The notes under the pieces were generated by a model. It saw nothing but the letters and a program-made list of their open reading frames with translations, was not told the origin of the DNA and did no database searches. DNA of 25,380 nt. Origin: an uncultured Marinicella sp. (GTDB taxonomy: Bacteria; Pseudomonadota; Gammaproteobacteria; Xanthomonadales; Marinicellaceae). The translations under genes were made by a program, and so were the position numbers. This document shows positions 6,411 through 14,438 of this stretch, in pieces (within the stretch, counting starts at the first letter, position 1; every line of letters begins with the position of its first letter). The DNA lies in contig CALLLZ010000241.1 of NCBI GenBank assembly GCA_938008005.1, forward strand, positions 1 through 25,380. Reading direction: 5' to 3'.

Positions 6411-8212
6411 CTGAAAATATAATGTTGGCTATTGCTGTTATTGGCATTTTGGGTTCCATGGCGCAGTGGTTGGCATGGTGGTTGAAACTGCCCTCAATAC
6501 TGTTGTTGTTGCTGTTGGGTATTGTATTGGGAAAACCAGTCACTGGTCTCATTGATCCCGATTTGTTATTTGGTGACTTGTTGTTTCCAATGGTTTCTTT
6601 GGCGGTATCGGTGATATTGTTTGAAGGGGCTTTGACACTTAATTTTAGAGAGATCAAGGGTTTAGAGTCAGTGGTCAGGCGTATGGTCACTGTTGGGATG
6701 GTGGTGACCTGGTTGACGATTGCAGCAGCAACACATTGGCTATTAGACTTACCATGGTTACTGTCACTGTTATTTGGTTCTTTGGTGGTGGTTACAGGGC
6801 CTACTGTTATCGTTCCGATGCTTCGAATCTTAAAGCTGAATAAAAAAGTAGCCAACGTGTTGCGCTGGGAAGGCATAGTCATTGACCCACTTGGTGCGTT
6901 ACTTGCGGTCTTGGTATTTAATTTCATCGTTTCATCACAACAGGGCACTGGTGGCATCATTGATGTGGCTTTGGATTTTGGTTGGATACTGCTGGTTGGG
7001 GGTGCACTGGGTGCAATAGCCGGTGCCTTTATGGGCTTGGTGTTGCGCCGCCATTGGTTACCAGAATATTTACATAATGTGTTTACTTTGACGTTGGTTT
7101 TTGCGGTCTTTGCAATTTCTGATGTACTGGCGCATGAATCCGGTTTGTTGACAGTAACTGTTATGGGCATGTGGTTAGCCAACAGTAAAAACACACCCAT
7201 TGAAGACATATTAAACTTCAAAGAATCTTTAACAGTACTGTTGATATCGGGGTTGTTTATTATCCTGGCAGCCAGGTTAGACCTAGATCAGTTTTTGCAA
7301 ATTGGTTGGTTGTCTATAGTGTTATTTCTGGTTATTCAGTTTATTGCCAGGCCGTTAAAGATCATGGTATCTACATGGGGCTCAGATTTAACGTTCAAAG
7401 AAAAGGTGATACTTTCTTGGATAGCACCACGTGGTATTGTGGCTGCTGCTGTTTCAGCCCTTTTTGCTTTAAAACTAGAGAAACAAGGCTATGATGAAGC
7501 CAGTTTGATGGTTTCATTGACCTTTATGGTAATCATTGGAACGGTTGTGTTTCAATCAGCTACTGCAGGATTTTTGGCTAAAAAACTAGGTGTATCAAAC
7601 CCTGAGTCTAAAGGTATTTTGGTGGTTGGTAGCAATCCAGTTGCTGTGGCTATTGCTGAAGCTTTAAATAAACACGGTTTCGAATGTTTGTTGACAGACT
7701 CTCACTGGCGTTATATCAAGGATGCACGCATGAAAGACATCAAAACATATTATGGAAATGTAGTTTCAGAACACGCTGATCATCACCTTGACCTCATAGG
7801 AATTGGTAAGTTGATTGGGGTATCAATGAACAATGATTTAAATTTGTTGGCAGCGGCTAAATATAAAAATGAGTTAGGGGTGGCGAATATTTTTGCATTG
7901 AACAGTGAGGAAAACAAAGATGAGACCAAACATGCCATTTCTCGTGAAGGCAGAGCCAGAAATCTGTTTTCAAGTGAAGTAACGTATGCTAATTTGGCGA
8001 GCTTTTTGTCGCAAGGTGCTAAAATTAAAACTACGTTGTTTACACAAGAGTATGGCCATGAAGCCTATTTGGCCCAACATGGAAAAAATGTGATACCGTT
8101 GTTTGGTATTTCTCCAGAGGGGAAACGTTTAAAGGTTTTCACTCGTGCTCAAAGCATTGAAAAATTATCGGCAGATTGGAAAGTAGTTGGTTTGATTAAG
8201 TCAAAAGATTGA
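6407..8212 (+). CDS. CPA1 cation:proton antiporter with C-terminal RCK (TrkA-N) domain
   Basis: A 601-residue protein. Residues 1-395 form about 12-13 membrane helices of the NhaP/CPA1 type, with TGPTVIVPML at 130-139, the ion-site EGIVIDPLGA at 155-164 (D160) and the conserved arginine in WIAPRGIVAA (R342). Residues about 401-520 form a Rossmann RCK/TrkA-N domain (ILVVGSNPVAVAIAEAL, then LIGVSMNNDLNLLAA); its glycine loop is GSNPVA rather than GxGxxG, so nucleotide binding may be weak. A further 80 residues follow, possibly a remnant RCK-C lobe. It exchanges Na+ or K+ for protons at the inner membrane. The ATG lies inside the terC stop (ATGA), showing translational coupling. Transcription ends at the hairpin just after the stop. 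Confidence 0.92.
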   Translation: MTENIMLAIAVIGILGSMAQWLAWWLKLPSILLLLLLGIVLGKPVTGLIDPDLLFGDLLFPMVSLAVSVILFEGALTLNFREIKGLESVVRRMVTVGMVVTWLTIAAATHWLLDLPWLLSLLFGSLVVVTGPTVIVPMLRILKLNKKVANVLRWEGIVIDPLGALLAVLVFNFIVSSQQGTGGIIDVALDFGWILLVGGALGAIAGAFMGLVLRRHWLPEYLHNVFTLTLVFAVFAISDVLAHESGLLTVTVMGMWLANSKNTPIEDILNFKESLTVLLISGLFIILAARLDLDQFLQIGWLSIVLFLVIQFIARPLKIMVSTWGSDLTFKEKVILSWIAPRGIVAAAVSALFALKLEKQGYDEASLMVSLTFMVIIGTVVFQSATAGFLAKKLGVSNPESKGILVVGSNPVAVAIAEALNKHGFECLLTDSHWRYIKDARMKDIKTYYGNVVSEHADHHLDLIGIGKLIGVSMNNDLNLLAAAKYKNELGVANIFALNSEENKDETKHAISREGRARNLFSSEVTYANLASFLSQGAKIKTTLFTQEYGHEAYLAQHGKNVIPLFGISPEGKRLKVFTRAQSIEKLSADWKVVGLIKSKD

Positions 8213-8221
8213 CTTGTTTTA

Positions 8222-8267
8222 AGAATAGGTCAATTCTACGAAAGTCTTGACCTTATTCTTGTTTAAA
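8222..8267. terminator. Bidirectional terminator between convergent genes
   Basis: AGAATAGGTCAA (8222-8233) pairs with TTGACCTTATTCT (8247-8259) with one bulged T and a 13-base loop. It stands in the 50 bases between the convergent antiporter and outer-membrane genes, with T-rich or A-rich flanks on both sides. Confidence 0.75.
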
Positions 8268-9507
8268 AAAACCAATTGAGATTGAGTTGTATATAATCAT
8301 TGCGATTAAACACAAACACGGGGTCATTTATATCGACTTGACTGAAAGCCCTAACCCTCACTTCAGCTGATAAATGCTCGGTTAAACGGCGTTCAGCTTC
8401 AATATTTAAAAACATGGATTGATCATCGATATCATAACTAATACCCCCTAAGATGGCTGTGTCTTTACTGTCATTCAGAGCCCAACGAGCAGCAATAAAC
8501 AGGTCGTTGTCGGCAGTTGTTGGTGCGCTTAAGTCATTTCTGTCATCATATTGATATTCAAATAACAGGCCCAAGTCTGCGTTGCTGTCGTTGATTTGAT
8601 AGAAGGTATATTCCAAACCACCGACGGCTGCCCAAAAACTATCTATTTTGGTATCTTTATAAACGCCTTCAAATTTCCAAAGCCAAGCTTCTAAAGTATA
8701 TTGTAGGTCGATGCCAAATTGGTTCAATTGTTGATAGTATGGGGCTAAAAGTGTATTGTCAGGAATTAAAAGAGGTTCGCGATCTGTGCCTTTGAATAAA
8801 TGTAAGCCTAAATCTAAATCTCCAAAATAATGAGAATAACGCAAAGCCAAATCAGTATGGTTTTGTTCAGCACTTGATTCATAAACACTGTCTCCATTGA
8901 TGTTTTGGCCAAAACCAAAACGACCTTCAGCACTGGCGAAGGTACGTTCTCTGAAATAAGGCAAAATAAAGAAATCAAGCCGTCCCCAGTTTTGTTGGCG
9001 ACTGATTTGAATCATGGGCTGACCCAGTTTATCCTCCTGGTCTATATCTTCAACCAAATCAGTTTGATTGATAACATCAACCAAATGAACTGATTCGGTC
9101 ACACCCCAAAATACTTTGTTGATACCAACAGTGGTGGTCCAGGCATTGTTATTGTACGACCAATATAACTCTCGAAAATCAGCGTGAGTTCGTTCACTGT
9201 CTTGTTTATCCCAACGTAAAAAAGCAATGGCACTGAAACGATGCTTTCTGTCATCAGAACGCCACTTCAGCTCAGGTTCAATATATACCGAAGGTTGAAA
9301 ATCGTTTGTTTGAGTTGAAAACAAGGGGTCCTGAAAGAACCCCCTGGCCTCAAGGCCAATATTTACCGAAAAGTCTATCTCTTCGGCCTGTGCTGGGGAA
9401 ACACAGTCTAATGTGAGTAAGATAAATATCGGGGCCAATACTTGGGAGAGGTGAAGTCCCAAGAATTTTCGCTTATATATAGAGGAGCTGAAATAGTGGT
9501 TTTTCAT
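8263..9507 (-). CDS. Outer-membrane beta-barrel protein of the RND/LolA-like system
   Basis: A 414-residue exported protein. A signal peptide with a long basic n-region ends at about residue 41 (SPAQA-EE). The mature part is a run of alternating hydrophobic/polar strands separated by Asp/Asn-rich turns, and the chain ends NLNWFF, the terminal aromatic recognised by the BAM machinery. The start lies 14 bases after the stop of the MMPL-LolA fusion, so it is the last gene of that operon. Comparable MMPL loci carry a periplasmic LolA-like protein and an outer-membrane barrel, and this would be the outer-membrane exit or acceptor. No known porin family is recognised with confidence. The Shine-Dalgarno is weak, so expression may depend on coupling to the upstream gene. 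Confidence 0.75.
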   Translation of the reverse strand: MKNHYFSSSIYKRKFLGLHLSQVLAPIFILLTLDCVSPAQAEEIDFSVNIGLEARGFFQDPLFSTQTNDFQPSVYIEPELKWRSDDRKHRFSAIAFLRWDKQDSERTHADFRELYWSYNNNAWTTTVGINKVFWGVTESVHLVDVINQTDLVEDIDQEDKLGQPMIQISRQQNWGRLDFFILPYFRERTFASAEGRFGFGQNINGDSVYESSAEQNHTDLALRYSHYFGDLDLGLHLFKGTDREPLLIPDNTLLAPYYQQLNQFGIDLQYTLEAWLWKFEGVYKDTKIDSFWAAVGGLEYTFYQINDSNADLGLLFEYQYDDRNDLSAPTTADNDLFIAARWALNDSKDTAILGGISYDIDDQSMFLNIEAERRLTEHLSAEVRVRAFSQVDINDPVFVFNRNDYIQLNLNWFF

Positions 9508-9521
9508 TGCATTTATTTTTC

Positions 9522-12500
9522 TTATAGCTCAGTTAATTTACCTTTGACGAAGTCATGTGTGCCTAGGCCTACTTTAAAAGTGTAGTCACCATAAATTAGA
9601 TCGGTACTTTTGCCATTGGTGTGATTGACCATGGTAAATTTATGGCTGCGCCAAACACCATCATACTGTTTATAATCTGACAATGTTAAGGTCTTTAATA
9701 AACTGTCTCGACGGTCATAAAAATCAATTTTTCTGGCTTGAAAGTCAGATTGGTCAACCCAAGCCACTTGTTTTGTATAACCTGAGTGTTGGTAACGTGG
9801 TTTGCGCTCAATCACATCACAAGTTAAGTCTCCACACGCTTCCTCTCTTAACCAAATGTATTCGTATTTATTGAGTTCTGTAGCGGTGAAATCTTCAAAG
9901 GCAAATTCAGACCCAACAAACGGGCCAGATTTATTTTTTGAAGAAATTCTTTTGACTCTTTTTAGCGCAGGTAAGAATAACCACTGATCATCAGGGTCAA
10001 TCATTTTGGCATGAGATAGTAAGGCCGTGCCTTCAACATCTTTAGGGGTATTAAACACCACCAGGCTTTTGTCGCCCAAGTCCTCATCCTGTACCTCTAA
10101 TGTAGTGAAGGTCATAGATCGAGACGTTTCTTGTCCAGCTGCATTTCTAAGAATCATTGTGACATCAACTTCACTGTCTAAAAAACCACGATCCGATCGG
10201 TCCGACCGGGCTGAAATATCATAACCCTTTTGTTGGTTAATACTGTTGTTATTGGTGGTTTCGTTTTGGGCCAAGCTCATCATAGGGATACTGATGAAAA
10301 GTAAGGCAGTAGTAACTGCGGCGGATTTAATTTTAGACATGTTTTTTTCTCCTGTGTTATTGGGTTGTTTTTGTTTGGTATCGAAAAAGACCAGTAAAGC
10401 GGGCAATAATAAAAAGTCTAACACCAATGCAAAAACAATGGCGATGGCTGTAAGCATACCCATATCAAAATTAACTTTAAAAGATGATGTGGTCAATACC
10501 AAAAAGCCGGCTGTTAATATCACGGTGTTTACTAAAATCGCCACACCAACATTGCGGTAAGCATACTTGACTGATTCAGCTGCATTAAAACCCTTTTCAC
10601 TTCTGGCACGAACGTATTTAGATAAAAAGTGAACCGTATCATCAACAATTATTCCCAAAGAAATAGAAGCAACAGTCGCCACAGAAAAACCGACCTGTCC
10701 AATTAAAATGGCCCACAGACCGAAGGTGGCCAATATGGGTAAGCCGTTAGGAATTAAGCTCAATAAACCCAGACGCCAATTCATTAAAGATATCATTAAT
10801 ATCAAAGAAATTAGCACAATGGCTCCAATGGTTCCCCCAATCATATTGATCACATTTCTTTCAGCAATATAAGTGAACATAACTTGTGCGCTGGTTGGTA
10901 CGGTGGTTTGCATATATTCAGGTAAGTTTTGCTGTATCCAGTTTTTTGAAGCTTCAAGCATCACTTTGGTTTCGGCCGTTGATGTGTTGCCCAGTGTTGC
11001 AGTTACTCTGGTAGCTGACTTGTCAATGTTAACTCGGTCGTTTAAATCCAAGCCAAAAGGTAATGACATTTCATATAAAAGTAAATATTGTGCAGACAGT
11101 TCTTGGTTTTCAGGTACCTTGTAATAACTGTCATCATCACCATGTAAATTTTTATTTAAGCGTTTGATGATTTCAGAAAAAGAATACACATGTGTTACGT
11201 TTTCCTGACTTCTTAGGAAGCCAGTGAAATTTTCTAGGTGTTTTAAATATTCAGGGTCAGAAATTTGATTGGGTCCTTTAGCTGGAAGAGAAAACTCGAC
11301 AGGGTAAATACCGAAATTCTTGACCACCTCATCAGTGTCTTGTCTGAATTGAATGCTGTCATCAAAATACTCAGACCATTGATCATTTAACTCAATTTGT
11401 GGAATAAAGGTAATCAAGGCTAAAGTGGTAAGTCCTATAACTGCAATCAACCTTTTGGGGTAAGTGACTACAAATTCGCCTAATTTATCCATCATTGTAA
11501 CTTCGTTTGAAGGTCTGGTTTTTACCTTGTAAGGCAGCAAATGCATCAATGCTGGAAGTAAGGTTAACGATAGCAACCAAGCAGCAAAGATTCCCATAGC
11601 TGTGATGTTACCTAGGTGCCAAAAAGGAGGAGAGTCTGAAAAGTTCAAAGCCAGAAAGCCAATGATAGTGGTGAGAGAAGTAATTGAGACAGGCATAAAG
11701 TTAACCCTAACAGCTTCAACAATTGCTGCTGATTTTTCCATACCGTCACGCATCAGGCTTTTTAATGAAATTAAAATATGTAAGGAGTCGGCGATCGCAA
11801 GTGTCAAAATAATGGTGGGCGCAGAGCCGGCTATAGGGGTTAATTTAATACCAAAATAACCAGCCATACCCATACCAAACATAGATGAAAGCATGATCAC
11901 AATAACGGTCGCAAAAGTGGCTGAAAAAGAACGTAATATAAATAAGGTCATTAAAATGATAACCAAAAACATCAGTGGTACCAATGTACCCATATCACCA
12001 AAACCGGCTTCTGCGAATGCATTATTTAGCATTGAAACACCGCTGATATATACTTTTATATCAGGATATAATTCATTCAAGCTGGCTTTTAACTCACGTG
12101 CTTTGACAACAGACTCTGGGACTTCCTGAACACTTTTTTGCGGGTAGTTTAAAGTAACAGCAACTGATGTCAGTTGTGAATTTTCACTTAACAGTTGTTT
12201 GTATATCAACGGTTCATTAATGGCTATATGTTCAATTCGATCGAGTTGTTGTGCGTTGAGGTTTTTGGCATCAGTAACCAAATCTTCCACAATCAAATCA
12301 TCATCTTCGCCATAGGTGTGTTGAAAGTTGGTAACGGAGTCAACCCTTTGAGAATAAGGAATTTGCCAAGCTTCATATGTGAGCCACTCTACGGCAGCTA
12401 AGGTGTCATTGGAAAAAACTTCTTTTGATTTGGGTTCTAGAACAAAAAGGATGTTGTCATTTTTGCTGTAGGTGGTTTGAAGTTGGTCAAACGCTTGTAA

Positions 12501-12680
12501 TTCTGGGTTGGCCTTAGAGAAGAAATCCCTGTAATCTGTGGAAAAATCAAGAAAACGGCCTCCTGATCCCGCTAACATAATCACTATTAAACTGAATAGA
12601 ATTACTTTAAAGTGGTGGTTTATCACTGTCTTAGCTAGCCGGCTTGCATATAAATCTATTGATTGAAAATATTTACTCAT
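9522..12680 (-). CDS. MMPL/RND exporter fused to LolA-like periplasmic protein
   Basis: An unbroken 1052-codon frame from ATG 12680, preceded by GAGGAA. Residues 1 to about 770 are an MMPL-type RND permease: a first helix near 25-45, a large periplasmic loop, five helices around 225-400 (including ADSLHILISL), a second loop, and five more helices around 640-765 with DDTVHFLSKY. Residues 781-1052 are an outer-membrane lipoprotein-sorting (LolA-like) protein that has its own signal peptide (MSKIKSAAVTTALLF, cleavage near SLAQ). In most genomes I know of these are two genes. AGGAG at 10349-10353 is ideally placed for the internal ATG at 10340, so the second protein may also be made separately. 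The likely role is extraction and periplasmic transfer of a lipid or other hydrophobic molecule. An upstream start at 12755 overlaps tetR and is unlikely. Confidence 0.88.
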   Translation of the reverse strand: MSKYFQSIDLYASRLAKTVINHHFKVILFSLIVIMLAGSGGRFLDFSTDYRDFFSKANPELQAFDQLQTTYSKNDNILFVLEPKSKEVFSNDTLAAVEWLTYEAWQIPYSQRVDSVTNFQHTYGEDDDLIVEDLVTDAKNLNAQQLDRIEHIAINEPLIYKQLLSENSQLTSVAVTLNYPQKSVQEVPESVVKARELKASLNELYPDIKVYISGVSMLNNAFAEAGFGDMGTLVPLMFLVIILMTLFILRSFSATFATVIVIMLSSMFGMGMAGYFGIKLTPIAGSAPTIILTLAIADSLHILISLKSLMRDGMEKSAAIVEAVRVNFMPVSITSLTTIIGFLALNFSDSPPFWHLGNITAMGIFAAWLLSLTLLPALMHLLPYKVKTRPSNEVTMMDKLGEFVVTYPKRLIAVIGLTTLALITFIPQIELNDQWSEYFDDSIQFRQDTDEVVKNFGIYPVEFSLPAKGPNQISDPEYLKHLENFTGFLRSQENVTHVYSFSEIIKRLNKNLHGDDDSYYKVPENQELSAQYLLLYEMSLPFGLDLNDRVNIDKSATRVTATLGNTSTAETKVMLEASKNWIQQNLPEYMQTTVPTSAQVMFTYIAERNVINMIGGTIGAIVLISLILMISLMNWRLGLLSLIPNGLPILATFGLWAILIGQVGFSVATVASISLGIIVDDTVHFLSKYVRARSEKGFNAAESVKYAYRNVGVAILVNTVILTAGFLVLTTSSFKVNFDMGMLTAIAIVFALVLDFLLLPALLVFFDTKQKQPNNTGEKNMSKIKSAAVTTALLFISIPMMSLAQNETTNNNSINQQKGYDISARSDRSDRGFLDSEVDVTMILRNAAGQETSRSMTFTTLEVQDEDLGDKSLVVFNTPKDVEGTALLSHAKMIDPDDQWLFLPALKRVKRISSKNKSGPFVGSEFAFEDFTATELNKYEYIWLREEACGDLTCDVIERKPRYQHSGYTKQVAWVDQSDFQARKIDFYDRRDSLLKTLTLSDYKQYDGVWRSHKFTMVNHTNGKSTDLIYGDYTFKVGLGTHDFVKGKLTEL
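10338..10353 (-). promoter_or_regulatory. Internal RBS and start codon for the LolA-like part
   Basis: Within the fused frame, AGGAG (10349-10353, read on the minus strand) is followed after eight bases by ATG (10340-10338) and then a canonical signal peptide. This is what a separate gene start would look like; the frame simply has no stop between permease and this point. Confidence 0.7.
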
Positions 12681-12699
12681 CCCATTCCTCGTATATATA

Positions 12700-12727
12700 A
12701 TTATATTTTTTATGACTGATTGGTCAT
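12700..12727 (-). promoter_or_regulatory. Exporter promoter with TetR-type operator
   Basis: Between tetR and the exporter, 12712-12727 is a 16-base imperfect palindrome, ATGACT-GATT-GGTCAT, with five of six arm pairs matching. Its right half resembles the ACCGGTTGGTCA sites ahead of tetR at 10 of 12 bases. A TATAAT -10 (12705-12700 on the minus strand) follows immediately, so a bound repressor would block the -35/spacer region. Confidence 0.6.
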
Positions 12728-12744
12728 TTATTAACCAAAAAAAA

Positions 12745-13338
12745 CTAAATGCCAAGCAGTGACATTTGTTGCTCTAATAGTGCGCTTGCATCTTCAACAC
12801 TCATATTGTTTTTCATTTCTATACTTAATCCTTGCATCGCAATACCAATTAATCCGGCGACCAATTCGGGAGGTCTGGTAAGTTGTTGCGGATTTTGTTG
12901 ATGTATTTGTGAAATAATATCTACCATTAAATTTATCATTCGTTGGTGTTTAGCTTCTAACAGTTGGCTGATGTCTTCATCAAAAGGTGCGCTGTCAACC
13001 AATGAGTTAACAGCCATACAGCCGTGACTCGACCCATCACAATCAGAAGAAAAATCTACCATTCCAAACAAGACAGCTCTGATCGCTTCTGCAGGGTCAT
13101 TGTGTTCAGAGATGATTTGTAGTTGTTGTTTATACATGCCATCCAAATACAATTCCAAGGCAGCCATAAATAGTGATTTCTTATCTCCAAATGTTTGGTA
13201 GAGACTGCCTTTATGCATACCAGTAGCAGCCATAATGTCTACCATAGAGGCGCCGTCGTACCCTTTCTCCCAAAATACCTGCATGGCATTTTCAAGAATA
13301 ATTTCTGGTGGTATTTTACGTGGTCGTCCTACTGTCAT
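12745..13338 (-). CDS. TetR/AcrR-family transcriptional repressor
   Basis: A 197-residue TetR protein. The N-terminal DNA-binding domain spans about 5-55 (GRPRKI, then ILENAMQVFWEKGYDGASM and the recognition-helix region TGMHKGSLYQTFGDKKSLF). The C-terminal ligand domain contains HGCMAVNSLVDSAPF and a second helical bundle resembling TetR C-terminal domains of the AefR type. It lies directly upstream of the exporter, and TetR-like sites occur both before its own gene and before the exporter, so it very probably represses both until a ligand, likely the exporter's substrate or a related lipid, is bound. A decayed paralogue lies 280 bases upstream on the same strand. Confidence 0.92.
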   Translation of the reverse strand: MTVGRPRKIPPEIILENAMQVFWEKGYDGASMVDIMAATGMHKGSLYQTFGDKKSLFMAALELYLDGMYKQQLQIISEHNDPAEAIRAVLFGMVDFSSDCDGSSHGCMAVNSLVDSAPFDEDISQLLEAKHQRMINLMVDIISQIHQQNPQQLTRPPELVAGLIGIAMQGLSIEMKNNMSVEDASALLEQQMSLLGI

Positions 13339-13360
13339 GTGTGAAGTATATTTGTTTTTT

Positions 13361-13404
13361 ACCGGTTGGTCAACAATAATTTTAAATAAATTACCGGTTG
13401 GTCA
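13361..13404 (-). promoter_or_regulatory. Two TetR-type operator repeats upstream of tetR
   Basis: The 12-base sequence ACCGGTTGGTCA occurs twice as an exact direct repeat, at 13361-13372 and 13393-13404, 32 bases apart (about three helical turns). Each is preceded by T or TT, giving an imperfect palindrome TTACC-GGTT-GGTCA. They lie 22-66 bases before the tetR start, and a related copy stands before the exporter. Confidence 0.65.
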
Positions 13405-13450
13405 TAAAGCATAAGTGCATTATAAATAAGGTTAGGATTTATTAACCGCT

Positions 13451-13552
13451 TTATGCTGTGTTATTTTGCTGCACAGTTCTTTTACCCAAACTATAAAACA
13501 GCAGTATAAACCCCGTTAGTGTAAATAAGAATTCGGATAAAGCAGTTCTACC
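13451..13552 (-). pseudogene. C-terminal fragment of a PepSY membrane-protein gene
   Basis: Translating the minus strand from 13552 to the stop at 13451-13453 gives about 33 residues that align with the end of the intact PepSY protein encoded at 16218-16916: TALSEFLFTLTGFILLFYSL here against TALLAFLFTLTGLILLYYTL there. Similarity is also visible at the DNA level over some 55 bases. A stop codon (13555-13553) lies immediately upstream and no further N-terminal match was found, so this is a decayed remnant rather than a gene. Confidence 0.75.
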
Positions 13553-13617
13553 TCATTATTTATTGATGTTAAATACTTCAATTAATTTAACAAACGGTCA
13601 TAAACCAATCAAAAAAA

Positions 13618-14103
13618 TTAAATTGCCAAAAGCTGTACTTGATTATCTGGCATATCGTTAGCTACTTCTGGTGCCATGTTATTTTTTATTTCAATATTCA
13701 GTTCTTTCATGACAACACCAATTAAACCTACTATCAGTGGAGAAAGTTGAGGTAGGTTTTGTTCACCAGCCAATTCAATAATACGGGTCATTAATAAAAT
13801 CATGTGTTGGTGTTTAAGTTGAAGCAATGTGCTGATGTCATCATCAAAAGGTGCAGAGTCAACCAAGGAATAGACCGCCAAACAACCTCTTTTATTGACG
13901 TTTACTTGGTAGTCATTGTTTGAATATTCAAGCGCATGACAAAGGCTGCACACATCCCCCTCACTTGGGTTTTGGTTTTGACTAATGATGTGCTTTTGTT
14001 CTGTCAAAATACCATCTAAGTAGTGCTCAAGTGCTACCATGCATCCAACATAACCTTTCTACCAGAGCACAGTCATGACGTTTTCTATGATTTTGTTTAA
14101 CTT
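13618..14103 (-). pseudogene. Decayed tetR paralogue lacking the DNA-binding helix
   Basis: The 140-residue open part from 14040 matches the C-terminal domain of the neighbouring TetR (shared YLDG, YSLVDSAPFDDDIS against NSLVDSAPFDEDIS, and IEIKNNM against IEMKNNM). Upstream, in the same frame, the codons 14091-14038 read IIENVMTVLW-stop-KGYVGCMV, matching IILENAMQVFWEKGYDGASMV of the intact gene. Two lesions are therefore visible: an in-frame TAG (14061-14059) replacing a glutamate codon, and a clean loss of 26 codons (the equivalent of DIMAATG through SLFMA) covering the recognition helix. Transcription from above would also meet a hairpin at 14104-14132. A truncated HTH-less protein could still be made from the ATG at 14040, but no good ribosome binding site precedes it. 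Confidence 0.85.
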
Positions 14104-14132
14104 ATTTAAAAGCCCCAATATGCATTGGGCTT
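14104..14132 (-). terminator. Hairpin with T-tract on the minus strand
   Basis: AAGCCCCAAT (14110-14119) pairs with ATTGGGCTT (14124-14132), one C bulged, loop ATGC. On the minus strand the stem is followed by TTTTAAAT. No minus-strand gene now lies upstream, so it may be a relic or may protect the region from antisense transcription. Confidence 0.5.
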
Positions 14133-14438
14133 CTATGTTCTGATCTTAAAAGTACAATATGATGTTTGTGCACATTAGTACCAGTGCTCAGGTAGTCAAT
14201 AGATTTTTCATAGTACTACTAGTTTATGTTGAAAACTGTACTGTAAAAAATAGTTAAATACGAAAGTTGACAACAATCGAGAAGAACTACTAAAAAAATC
14301 GATATTGAATGGTTTTATGAATATAAACCAAAGTTGTTGGTTGAAAAAATGTCGACAATTACACAGTCTTTTTGTTCGACATTGTTTTATCCATATAATT
14401 CAACCACAATAGATTGTTATTAAATTTAGGAAAGAGTT
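14133..14438. other. Non-coding stretch upstream of the VWA gene
   Basis: About 300 AT-rich bases with no credible gene. Apart from the promoter listed separately it holds an inverted repeat, AATGTCGACAA (14348-14358) and TTGTTCGACATT (14372-14383), matching over 11 bases with one inserted T. Its second arm overlaps the proposed -35, so it may be an operator or a hairpin. A short AACCAA/TTGGTT stem lies near 14336-14352. Confidence 0.4.
14372..14436 (+). promoter_or_regulatory. Promoter and RBS of the VWA-protein gene
   Basis: TTGTTC (14372-14377) and the perfect TATAAT (14394-14399) are spaced by 16 bases. AGGAAAGAG (14428-14436) is a good ribosome binding site just before ATG 14439. Confidence 0.55.

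Noticed and set aside
6403..7221. 272-codon open frame on the minus strand opposite the antiporter
   Set aside because: It is antisense to a clearly conserved CPA1 protein, its translation is low-complexity (Asn/Thr/Ser/Pro rich) and resembles no fold; it is a codon-bias shadow.
10338..10350. A AAA AAC heptamer at the MMPL/LolA junction as a programmed -1 frameshift site
   Set aside because: Both parts are already in the same frame, so a frameshift is not needed; the A-run is better explained as spacer between RBS and internal ATG.
14262..14424. Open stretch of about 55 codons on the plus strand (including DNNREELLKKID)
   Set aside because: No start with an RBS, and it overlaps the promoter and RBS of the VWA gene; length is within chance for AT-rich DNA.
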